From the NCBI GenBank assembly GCA_013330915.1, contig DUHK01000006.1, positions 1 to 5,128 of the forward strand: a stretch of DNA of 5,128 nucleotides, in the 5' to 3' direction. Made by a program: the position numbers and the translations under genes. Position 1 is the first letter of the stretch; every line of letters starts with the position of its first letter. Below the pieces are notes generated by a model that saw nothing but the letters and a program-made list of their open reading frames with translations, had not been told where the DNA came from and ran no database searches. Positions 1 to 5,094 of this stretch are shown piece after piece. This DNA is from Methanosphaera sp. GTDB lineage: Archaea; Methanobacteriota; Methanobacteria; Methanobacteriales; Methanobacteriaceae.

Positions 1-137
1 AAATTTGCATACGGAAGCTGAGCAAAGATTCCTGCAAACAGATTTACACTTAATCCTTCAAGACCTGCTGCAAAAGCAAATATGAGTGTTGAAATACTTG
101 TCACCACAGTTAGAATAACAATCCAAACCAAAAACAT
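1..137 (-). CDS. N-terminus of a divergent membrane protein (partial, runs off the window)
   Basis: The minus strand reads open from an ATG at 137-135 to the left edge of the window, giving about 45 residues that begin MFLVWIVILTVVTS. An in-frame TAA lies directly before this ATG, so no earlier start is possible. The first 30 or so residues are hydrophobic (MFLVWIVILTVVT...LIFAFAAG) and form one transmembrane segment or signal anchor, and a second hydrophobic stretch begins near the edge (SVNLFAGIFAQLPYA). No Shine-Dalgarno sequence precedes the ATG. A TATA-like element about 25 bases upstream suggests a leaderless or near-leaderless transcript. The gene diverges from the TetR regulator and shares its 56-base spacer, the classic position for a transporter or membrane protein controlled by that repressor. 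The family cannot be named from this short piece. Confidence 0.6.
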   Translation of the reverse strand, partial: MFLVWIVILTVVTSISTLIFAFAAGLEGLSVNLFAGIFAQLPYAN

Positions 138-142
138 TTACA

Positions 143-150
143 TTTATATA
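143..150 (+). promoter_or_regulatory. Probable TATA box of the TetR-radical SAM operon
   Basis: TTTATATA follows an A-rich stretch (CAAAAACA, upstream) that could act as the BRE. Archaeal transcription normally starts about 25 bases downstream of the TATA centre. This would put the start near 170-175, inside the 18-bp dyad, with a leader of about 20 bases before the ATG at 194. A repressor bound to the dyad would then block initiation. The assignment rests on position and base composition only. Confidence 0.5.
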
Positions 151-159
151 TCATAATCC

Positions 160-168
160 ATATAATAT
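160..168 (-). promoter_or_regulatory. Possible TATA box for the divergent membrane protein gene
   Basis: Read on the minus strand this is ATATTATAT. It is centred about 27 bases from the ATG of the divergent membrane gene, so transcription would begin almost at that ATG and explain the missing ribosome binding site. It abuts the proposed TetR operator, so one bound repressor could control both directions. In such AT-rich DNA, TATA-like strings also occur by chance. Confidence 0.35.
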
Positions 169-186
169 ACCTAACGAACGGTAGGT
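169..186. promoter_or_regulatory. 18-bp dyad, probable TetR-family operator
   Basis: ACCTAACGAACGGTAGGT is an inverted repeat of the form ACCTA-n-CG-nn-CG-n-TAGGT: 14 of 18 positions obey the symmetry. The size, near-palindromic form and relatively GC-rich half-sites in an AT-rich spacer are typical of operators bound by TetR-family dimers. It overlaps the expected transcription start of the regulator gene, and its right half (AGGT, 183-186) also serves as the Shine-Dalgarno sequence, 7 bases before the ATG at 194. Bound protein could therefore block transcription of the operon and of the divergent gene. That the adjacent regulator is the binder is inferred. Confidence 0.65.
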
Positions 187-193
187 AGTAAAT

Positions 194-820
194 ATGAATA
201 CTAAAGAAAAGATTTTTGAAGTATCTCTTGATTTATTTTCAAAGAAAGGGTATGATTCAGTTTCCCTTAGAGAAATTGCTGAAGAAGTAGGAATTAAAAA
301 AAGTTCGATATATAGTCATTACTCCTCCAAAGAAGCAATACTTATGGACATATTCGACTATTTAACCAATATTTTTGAATATGATGAGATGCTCAATAGT
401 AAAGATTTGGATTTGAATGCAAACAATGAAATACTGCTTCAAAATCCAGAAAAGTTTTATCATAAAGGTTCCGAAGCCATGAAGGAAATGTTCTCACAAG
501 AAAAGAACCTTAAAATCTGGAAACTGTTATTCATTCAGATGCACCATAACGATGCAATCAGGAAATTTTTCCAAGATGAGATTCTTGCCAAGCCAATTTT
601 GTTTTGGGAGGGATTTTTCACCATTTTAAAAGAAAATCACATAATTCGCCCAGAATGCGATCCAAAGCTATTAGCAAAGGAATATTACAGTTTTCCAATT
701 TATCTGATTTTGGAAATCTGTGTGGAATATGAGGATATTCCCCAAAGTTCTCTGGAGGATTTCTTTAACCAAGCAGAAGAGCATGCTAATTTCCTACTTG
801 AATGTGTGAAGGTGAATTAA
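194..820 (+). CDS. TetR/AcrR-family transcriptional regulator
   Basis: This is a 208-residue DNA-binding repressor of typical TetR length. The N-terminal domain (residues 1-55) is classic: a first helix (KEKIFEVSLDLFSKKGYDSVSL) leads into the helix-turn-helix SLREIAEEVGIKKSSIYSHY, with the family's Y-x-H-(Y/F) and following SKEAIL at residues 40-50. The rest is the helical ligand-binding and dimerisation domain, which diverges too much between members to predict the effector. The start at 194 is supported by AGGT at 183-186 and by the domain beginning immediately. The stop TAA (818-820) touches the ATG of the radical SAM gene, so the two are translationally linked. The dyad just upstream implies autoregulation, and the divergent membrane gene probably belongs to the same regulon. 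The family is certain; the ligand is unknown. Confidence 0.95.
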   Translation: MNTKEKIFEVSLDLFSKKGYDSVSLREIAEEVGIKKSSIYSHYSSKEAILMDIFDYLTNIFEYDEMLNSKDLDLNANNEILLQNPEKFYHKGSEAMKEMFSQEKNLKIWKLLFIQMHHNDAIRKFFQDEILAKPILFWEGFFTILKENHIIRPECDPKLLAKEYYSFPIYLILEICVEYEDIPQSSLEDFFNQAEEHANFLLECVKVN

Positions 821-1906
821 ATGGATTTTGATATTCAAGATTATCTGGCCAAGGGTGTTGAAATCATCATGAAAGATGCAATGCGTGCAACACTAAAAAA
901 TCCAAAAGAAAGTTTATTTTTGATTAAGTTTTCAAAGTATGCAAAAAAAGCTACTAAAATCAGACAAAAGTATGATAAAAAAGGTAAAAACATTCCAGCT
1001 TTCTTGATAGCAAGCATTACAAGCAGTTGCAACCTGCACTGCACAGGATGTTATTCACGTGCACATGATGCATGCAATGACGGCAAGCCACAAAATCAAC
1101 TTACAGATGATGAATGGGAAAACATATTCAAGCAGGCAAAGGAACTTGGAATAAGTTTCATTGTTCTTGCAGGTGGTGAACCAATGCTTAGAAGAGATGT
1201 CATACTAAAAGCCAGCAGATATCATGAAATTCTGTTTCCCATATTTACCAATGGCACCATGTTGGATGAAGAGTATTATGATCTGTTAGATAAAAATAGA
1301 AATCTAGTTCCAATTTTATCAATAGAAGGAAATGAAGAAGTAACAGATTTTAGAAGAGGAAAAGGTGTTTATAGGCAATTAATTGATTCAATGGAATATA
1401 TGAGAAAAAATAATATCATCTTTGGAGCTTCACTCACATTTACAAAATGGAATTTGCCAACTATACTTTCAAATGAGTATATTAGTCAATTACATGATTT
1501 TGGATGCAAAGTATTATTTTTCATCGAATATGTCCCTGTTGATGCAGATACTGTAGATTTAGCCCCTAGTAATGAGGAGAGGGAATTATTATTGGATAGA
1601 ATTAATTGTTTGCGTCAGAAATATTCTGACATGATATTTCTTTCATTTCCAGGAGATGAAAAGACATCAGGAGGATGTCTTGCAGCAGGAAGGGGATTTT
1701 TCCATATTAACTCACATGGTGGTGCTGAACCATGTCCCGCTTCACCATACTCCGATGTTAATGTCAAGGATGTATCCCTTATTGAAACTTTGAATTCAAA
1801 CTTGTTTAAGTCCTTAAGGGATGGAGATATTCTGATGGATGATCATGATGGTGGCTGTGTGTTGTTTGAGCATAAAGATGAAGTTGAAAGGATTTTGAAC
1901 AGATGA
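821..1906 (+). CDS. Radical SAM protein with SPASM-like C-terminal region
   Basis: A 361-residue cytoplasmic radical S-adenosylmethionine enzyme. The radical SAM cluster motif CNLHCTGC (C70, C74, C77; Cx3Cx2C) is intact, followed by the SAM-binding GGEP motif (118-121) and a barrel strand motif SIEG (167-170). The C-terminal third carries further conserved-looking cysteines: GGC286LAAG, EPC305PASPY and GGC346V. This resembles a reduced SPASM/twitch region that holds an auxiliary iron-sulfur cluster; such proteins often modify peptides or process cofactors such as haem precursors. About 60 basic, helical residues precede the core. The ATG directly follows the TetR stop, with a ribosome binding site AAGGTGA (809-815) inside the end of the TetR gene. 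Expression is therefore probably controlled by that repressor. No precursor peptide gene is visible, and the substrate cannot be named. Confidence 0.93.
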   Translation: MDFDIQDYLAKGVEIIMKDAMRATLKNPKESLFLIKFSKYAKKATKIRQKYDKKGKNIPAFLIASITSSCNLHCTGCYSRAHDACNDGKPQNQLTDDEWENIFKQAKELGISFIVLAGGEPMLRRDVILKASRYHEILFPIFTNGTMLDEEYYDLLDKNRNLVPILSIEGNEEVTDFRRGKGVYRQLIDSMEYMRKNNIIFGASLTFTKWNLPTILSNEYISQLHDFGCKVLFFIEYVPVDADTVDLAPSNEERELLLDRINCLRQKYSDMIFLSFPGDEKTSGGCLAAGRGFFHINSHGGAEPCPASPYSDVNVKDVSLIETLNSNLFKSLRDGDILMDDHDGGCVLFEHKDEVERILNR

Positions 1907-1910
1907 ATAT

Positions 1911-2058
1911 TTAAAAATCAAATAATGTTGATCGCTTTGGTTCAATATATCTTATTACTTCTGTATCAATTAGATTATCATTTTCTTTAAGGTGTCCAAG
2001 CAATAATGGTGATTTCTCATAATGCAGTTTTATAACATTTTTGGGAATTTCAGGTTTT
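1911..2058 (-). pseudogene. C-terminal remnant of an unknown protein, cut off at the 36-bp repeat
   Basis: Reading leftward from the edge of the first repeat, one frame stays open for 48 sense codons and ends in TAA at 1913-1911. It begins with KPEIPKNVIKLHYEKS, continues with a charged middle (LLLGHLKENDNLIDTEV) and ends IEPKRSTLFDF. Composition and mixed polar and hydrophobic residues look protein-like, in contrast to the stop-rich DNA to its right. There is no ATG or GTG at its beginning, and the same frame meets stops within the repeat, so this is a headless fragment and not an intact small gene. Its stop lies 4 bases from the convergent stop of the radical SAM gene. The parent family is not recognised. 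A chance open frame of this length in AT-rich DNA is unlikely but not excluded. Confidence 0.5.
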
Positions 2059-2094
2059 GTTTAACACGAGGTAGTAATATTATAGTATTACTAA
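2059..2094. repeat. 36-bp direct repeat, copy 1, with internal inverted repeat
   Basis: This copy begins GTTTAACACGAGG and contains the perfect inverted arms TAGTAATA (2072-2079) and TATTACTA (2086-2093) around a 6-base spacer TTATAG. It differs from the other two copies at two bases only (C for T at position 9, G for A at position 12). Similarity to copy 2 largely stops after the 36 bases. It separates the headless remnant at 1911-2058 from the zinc-ribbon gene block and is the leftmost of three same-direction copies. Confidence 0.95.
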
Positions 2095-2268
2095 CTTAGA
2101 AAATATTAAAAAAGTCTTTATAACATTAAATTCAAAATAAGTTTCATAAATGATTTACGAGGAGTATTAAGATTAATGAATTAAAAATATGAGAAAATAA
2201 GTGTTGTAAGAGTTTTGGTCAATTTTTTCTCTCTTTTTGTGTAAAAAAAGGAAAAGAAGAGATATTGC
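2095..2268. other. AT-rich intergenic stretch downstream of the zinc-ribbon gene
   Basis: These 174 bases between repeat copy 1 and the end of the zinc-ribbon gene are very AT-rich and have stops in all frames. No RNA gene, inverted repeat of note or convincing promoter is seen apart from the T-rich terminator candidate near 2250. A plus-strand GAGGAG (2159-2164 region) resembles a ribosome binding site, but the ATG after it is followed at once by a stop. Confidence 0.5.
2243..2256 (-). terminator. T-rich transcription terminator of the zinc-ribbon gene
   Basis: On the minus strand this reads CTTTTCCTTTTTTT, starting about 12 bases after the stop codon of the zinc-ribbon protein. Euryarchaeal RNA polymerase commonly terminates at such non-hairpin T-tracts. 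It is called from the T-run and its position only. Confidence 0.5.
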
Positions 2269-3135
2269 TTATATACCGAAAACATATAAACAAATAAATG
2301 CTAATACTACGGGGATAAAAGGTGCACCTATAGCATAAAATAGAAACCATGATTCAGAACTTCTTATATCATATTTTGTATATTTGTTTATTTTATCAAG
2401 AAATAATATTGATGATAAAATTATCAAATAGATAATAATTAAACTAAAATTCAATTCTAAGTTATTTAAAAGAACATACATCCCCCAGGATAAAAATCCA
2501 AATAACGCGGTTGCAGGCATTATAAACATTGAATATACTGTTATTACATAATAATTATCATTATATTGATTAAATACATCGGATCTAATGAAAAAATCAA
2601 TTCCTAAAAGTATATATAATATTGAAATGAAAAACGCTACTGAAAAGAGTAAAAAACCCTTATCACCAAAGATTTTTATCAATGGATAAAAAAACATTAT
2701 TCCTATTATTCCTGCAAGTATCATGTCTTTACTTTCCAAACGATAATTATTGAATGTTTTATTTCCTATTTTTTCTTCAAGTTTAACATCAAATATCTTA
2801 AAGAATAGTTTATAATACTTAAAAAGTATGATATTTAAATAAATAAGGAATGAGATGTAGTAGCATATCCATGAATTGTTTAATCCATAGTATATTCCAT
2901 ATAAACAGATTATAGTCCAGATTATGAATTTTATCCCATCTTTTTTTAGTGAAATATTGAAATGCTTTTCGTGTATTTCTCTTTCATCATCCCTATACTG
3001 ATTATTCAATGAGTCTGAGTATATATTTTCTCGTTCTATACTATTCCAGTCAAAGTCTTCGAATTGATGCTTACATTTGCGACAGAATATCTGTTCATTA
3101 AGATTAATGGCATTACACTTTTCACAATACTTCAT
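2269..3135 (-). CDS. Zinc-ribbon multi-pass membrane protein of unknown function
   Basis: A 288-residue protein with an N-terminal zinc ribbon (C4-x2-C7 ... C18-x2-C21; CEKC and CRKC), a charged linker (residues 25-65), then about six to seven transmembrane segments: roughly 68-84, 88-106, 138-155, 160-180, 197-222, 230-247 and 264-286. The zinc ribbon should face the cytoplasm and may mediate protein contacts or regulation. Many methanogens carry such zinc-ribbon membrane proteins without a known role. The ATG at 3135 follows a good ribosome binding site AGAAGG (3143-3148) at 7 bases. The start lies only 19 bases from repeat copy 2, and the gene fills the whole block between copies 1 and 2. 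It is visibly more AT-rich than the toxin-like genes to its right, which suggests a different origin. It could be a membrane-bound effector or immunity protein, but nothing in the sequence proves that. Confidence 0.85.
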   Translation of the reverse strand: MKYCEKCNAINLNEQIFCRKCKHQFEDFDWNSIERENIYSDSLNNQYRDDEREIHEKHFNISLKKDGIKFIIWTIICLYGIYYGLNNSWICYYISFLIYLNIILFKYYKLFFKIFDVKLEEKIGNKTFNNYRLESKDMILAGIIGIMFFYPLIKIFGDKGFLLFSVAFFISILYILLGIDFFIRSDVFNQYNDNYYVITVYSMFIMPATALFGFLSWGMYVLLNNLELNFSLIIIYLIILSSILFLDKINKYTKYDIRSSESWFLFYAIGAPFIPVVLAFICLYVFGI

Positions 3136-3154
3136 AATTATACCTTCTTATATA

Positions 3155-3190
3155 GTTTAACATGAAGTAGTAATATTATAGTATTACTAA
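3155..3190. repeat. 36-bp direct repeat, copy 2; core of a longer bulged hairpin
   Basis: This copy begins GTTTAACATGAAG, has inverted arms TAGTAATA (3168-3175) and TATTACTA (3182-3189), and is identical to copy 3. Here alone the pairing extends beyond the core: AAG (3165-3167) can pair with CTT (3192-3194), and TTTAAC (3156-3161) with GTTAAA (3195-3200). This gives about 17 base pairs with a 3-base bulge on one side and a 2-base bulge on the other. The GTTAAA arm overlaps the stop codon of the immunity-like gene. The zinc-ribbon gene starts 19 bases to the left, so on the minus strand the repeat sits between the end of one gene block and the start of the next. Confidence 0.95.
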
Positions 3191-3195
3191 CCTTG

Positions 3196-3507
3196 TTAAA
3201 ATATTCCTTTCAACTCACTTTTGTTGTATTTCTTAGTGAATTTCTTGTCATATCTCCAAACTGTGGAGTTTACTGTTTCATTATCATCCTGTAATTCATA
3301 TAATATCACTGAAGACCGTTCTTCATTAAACAATAATTTGACATTGGGGTTGTTTTTATTGCTATACAAATACAAGTACCCTTCATCATCATACTGTTTC
3401 CTATCAGTAAATGTGTAATTTCCAATATCAATATCCATCATTTCCTCGAAGAAATCTGTTTCCTCAGGTGTGTTTAATGATTCAGATATTTCTCTTAAAG
3501 TAGTCAT
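3196..3507 (-). CDS. Small acidic protein, putative immunity protein/antitoxin paired with the ART at 3533-4129
   Basis: A 103-residue soluble protein (MTTLREISES...). It is a clear paralogue of the protein at 4160-4492. Shared blocks in the same order are the initial MTT, DIGNYTF versus NIGEYTF, a (D/E)-x-GY motif, NPNV versus NPDV, (E/D)-(E/D)-R and (N/D)ETV, followed by KFTK near the C-terminus. No signal peptide, membrane segment or DNA-binding helix is seen, and the family is not recognised. It follows the ART-fold protein by 25 bases in the same direction, the usual order for a toxin and its neutraliser. The ATG at 3507 is chosen over an in-frame GTG at 3516 because that GTG lies within the ribosome binding site AGGTGA. 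Its stop is 5 bases from repeat copy 2. The immunity role is inferred from pairing and duplication alone. Confidence 0.8.
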   Translation of the reverse strand: MTTLREISESLNTPEETDFFEEMMDIDIGNYTFTDRKQYDDEGYLYLYSNKNNPNVKLLFNEERSSVILYELQDDNETVNSTVWRYDKKFTKKYNKSELKGIF

Positions 3508-3512
3508 ATGTT

Positions 3513-3518
3513 TCACCT
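3513..3518 (-). promoter_or_regulatory. Ribosome binding site that fixes the start at 3507
   Basis: AGGTGA on the minus strand lies 5 bases before the ATG at 3507-3505. The alternative GTG start (3516-3514) is part of this motif and has no ribosome binding site of its own at a workable distance. Confidence 0.75.
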
Positions 3519-3532
3519 ATCCTTTTGTTTTA

Positions 3533-4129
3533 TTAAACCTCTGTCATTTCCACTAGAATTATTTTCTTGGATTTGATTTTGTCCCATGTCTTCTTAGGGA
3601 TAGATTGTTTTTTATCCAAACCCAATCGTTCAGGGGTAGTTTCACTTACTTCATTCACACGGAATCGTTGTTTCTCGCTGACCCAAACTTCTTCTTCTTT
3701 TTGATAATCATTTATTTTCAACTGTTTATAGACATCGAATGCATTTCCCTTGGAGAGATGATAAATAACTGGTTCACCCATAAATACTGTTCCTAAACTC
3801 ATACTTTCCACAACATCTTTGTTTTTAGAGAATGCTTTGAATGAGTCATTGTCAAAGGAGAACTCCGCCCCTTTGGTTATATTTTGAGAGGAAAAAGTTC
3901 TTGAAGAATTTTCCATTCTGTATATGCCATCAGGACTGATTGAATCTAGTGATTCCATATGGTTATTTACATATTCAATTTCTTCATCAGTCATGTTCTC
4001 ATCTATGAAATCGGTAACGTGTGTCATCCATTCGATTGCGTTGTCTGTCAGGTTTGCAATGACCTTTTCATCTTCTGCCGAACTCCCTGATGAAGTACTA
4101 CCTCTTCTATTTACTCTGTTTTTACCCAT
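3533..4129 (-). CDS. ADP-ribosyltransferase-fold protein, probable toxin
   Basis: A 198-residue protein with the R-S-E layout of ADP-ribosyltransferases, which transfer ADP-ribose from NAD+ to a target. The arginine strand is GIYRM (R71), the serine strand is FKAFSKN (S101), and the catalytic loop is KEEEVWV, with E147 the presumed catalytic glutamate and E145 two residues before it (ExE, as in many arginine-modifying members). The strand PVIYHLSKG leads into that loop, and RFRVNEV follows as in the family (a gt.f.V-type strand). Residues 1-20 are basic and Ser/Gly-rich, probably disordered, and 21-62 are helical. There is no signal peptide, so it should act inside the cell unless exported another way. 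An in-frame TAA lies shortly before the ATG, and GAGGGT precedes it at a rather long 12 bases. It follows one immunity-like gene and precedes another. Virus-derived or DNA-modifying ARTs are alternatives to a toxin. Confidence 0.7.
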   Translation of the reverse strand: MGKNRVNRRGSTSSGSSAEDEKVIANLTDNAIEWMTHVTDFIDENMTDEEIEYVNNHMESLDSISPDGIYRMENSSRTFSSQNITKGAEFSFDNDSFKAFSKNKDVVESMSLGTVFMGEPVIYHLSKGNAFDVYKQLKINDYQKEEEVWVSEKQRFRVNEVSETTPERLGLDKKQSIPKKTWDKIKSKKIILVEMTEV

Positions 4130-4159
4130 CGTATTTACTTAACCCTCTAAATGATGTCT

Positions 4160-4492
4160 TCATTTTTTAACAGGTAATGGTTTACGCCTGTCCGAGGAGT
4201 ATGGTTTAAATGAATCCAGTGGGAAATCCTTTGTGAATTTTCCATGAGGATTCCATGATGTAACAGATACTGTTTCATCATCCACTTTTTTTATTAGGGT
4301 TACTGCCCTTCTATCATCATTTATTCTTAACCACACATCAGGATTACTATTGCTGGTAAATTCCAGAACATAACCTGTATTATCAGTGTGTCCCTCATCA
4401 AATGTGTATTCACCTATATTGATGTTCTCAATTACATCGGGATATCTGAGAATTGAGTTGAATTTGTCCAATACATCTTTTACAGTTGTCAT
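4160..4492 (-). CDS. Small acidic protein, putative immunity protein/antitoxin paired with the decapitated ART
   Basis: A 110-residue soluble protein (MTTVKDVLDKFNS...) paralogous to the one at 3196-3507, with NIGEYTF (25-31), a D-NTGY motif, NPDVWLRIND and DDETV (71-75), plus KFTKDF. It has a basic proline-containing tail (DRRKPLPVKK) that the other copy lacks. Its family is not recognised, and no membrane, signal or helix-turn-helix region is visible. It follows the truncated ART and precedes the intact ART by 30 bases, so each ART has its own small partner. The ATG at 4492 is preferred to an in-frame GTG at 4501, because the GTG falls within the purine-rich ribosome binding site and the homologous protein starts with the same MTT. 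The 92-base gap on its upstream side may hold its own promoter, which would let it be made even though the upstream ART is broken. Confidence 0.8.
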   Translation of the reverse strand: MTTVKDVLDKFNSILRYPDVIENINIGEYTFDEGHTDNTGYVLEFTSNSNPDVWLRINDDRRAVTLIKKVDDETVSVTSWNPHGKFTKDFPLDSFKPYSSDRRKPLPVKK

Positions 4493-4584
4493 GTTTTTCA
4501 CCCACCTTGTCTTTTTATTAGGTTATTTTAGTTAAATTTATTGTGTAATGTGTTATTATAATTTACTGTTGCTGGAGCATTTAA
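4493..4584 (-). promoter_or_regulatory. 92-base gap with possible promoter for the downstream immunity-ART-immunity genes
   Basis: This is the widest gap inside the toxin-like block. On the minus strand it contains ATTATAATAA (4562-4553), about 65 bases before the ATG at 4492, which could act as a TATA box and give a leader of roughly 40 bases. The gap is otherwise plain AT-rich DNA. The call is weak and rests on position and composition. Confidence 0.3.
4498..4503 (-). promoter_or_regulatory. Ribosome binding site that fixes the start at 4492
   Basis: GGGTGA lies 5 bases before the ATG at 4492-4490, the same spacing as AGGTGA in the paralogous gene. A second purine-rich run, AAGGTGG (4508-4502), overlaps it. 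The alternative GTG codon at 4501-4499 is embedded in this site. Confidence 0.65.
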
Positions 4585-5094
4585 TTAAATGAGGTTCTCA
4601 GAACTTATTGTTCTACCGTGAGAGTCCACAACTCTGGAAACTTTTGGGTCATATTCTACATCCACAACTGTGACATTGTCCAAACTGTATTGGTACTCAC
4701 CCAAATCAACCCCATACTTGTCATATATTTCATCCCTCATACCACTGCCACTATATTTGTTAACATCTTTAACTCTCATGGTATCAAGAGGTACTAAACA
4801 CTCTTGTTGGTATGGATATGGGTTTGAGTATTTTCCTATGTCGAAATAAGGTGCTTTACCTACAGTCCTATATATCACTATGTTGGTATAACCATTGAAC
4901 TCCTCGTCCAACATTTGATTGGTAGCTGTTATTTTTTTACTGAATGACCTTAATGAGCCATTGCCATTGAGTTTGTCCCCTACATGATAACCTTCGGTTT
5001 CAAAATGGTATGCATCCTCAAATCGATACAAATGCCCGTCTGGTATATCTGGGTTATCATCAGTATGTTTGAAATGGGTGAATATGTATTCCGT
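4585..5094 (-). pseudogene. ADP-ribosyltransferase-fold protein lacking its N-terminus, cut at repeat copy 3
   Basis: An open frame runs leftward from the edge of repeat copy 3 (first codons read TEYIFTHFKHTDDN) to TAA at 4587-4585, about 169 residues. It holds a full ART core: arginine strand PDGHLYRF, serine strand SLRSFSKK, and catalytic loop YQQECLVP with the glutamate preceded at minus two by glutamine (QxE, as in C3-like Asn-modifying enzymes, where the partner ART has ExE). PDG-x(0-1)-YR and SFSK match the intact ART at PDGIYR and AFSK, so the two are distant homologues. No ATG or GTG occurs before the catalytic arginine. The only candidate is a TTG two codons before it, which would remove the first part of the fold. 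The same frame has TAA inside the repeat (5097-5095). About 45-50 N-terminal residues are missing compared with the intact ART. It is most likely a broken gene or a silent C-terminal toxin cassette; its paired immunity-like gene remains intact. Confidence 0.65.

Noticed and set aside
841..1044. Minus-strand open frame inside the radical SAM gene
   Set aside because: It is the antisense shadow of a clearly coding, motif-bearing gene and has no features of its own.
2095..2107. Shared AAAATATT just beyond repeat copies 1 and 2 as an extension of the repeat
   Set aside because: The offset differs by two bases, and in copy 2 it is part of the coding end of the immunity-like gene; in such AT-rich DNA an 8-base match is likely chance.
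2159..2190. Plus-strand small gene after GAGGAG in the intergenic stretch
   Set aside because: The following ATG is stopped after one further codon, and no longer frame follows.
3221..3418. Plus-strand open frame opposite the 103-residue immunity-like gene
   Set aside because: It is an antisense shadow of a gene that has a paralogue and a good ribosome binding site.
3605..4142. Two plus-strand open frames (3605-3796, 3924-4142) opposite the intact ART
   Set aside because: They are antisense shadows, with no ribosome binding site and no recognisable motifs, while the opposite strand carries the ART R-S-E motifs.
4585..5031. Taking the ART-like gene as a normal 148-residue gene starting at TTG (5031)
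   Set aside because: The TTG sits two codons before the presumed catalytic arginine, has no ribosome binding site, and the homologous reading frame continues upstream to the repeat.
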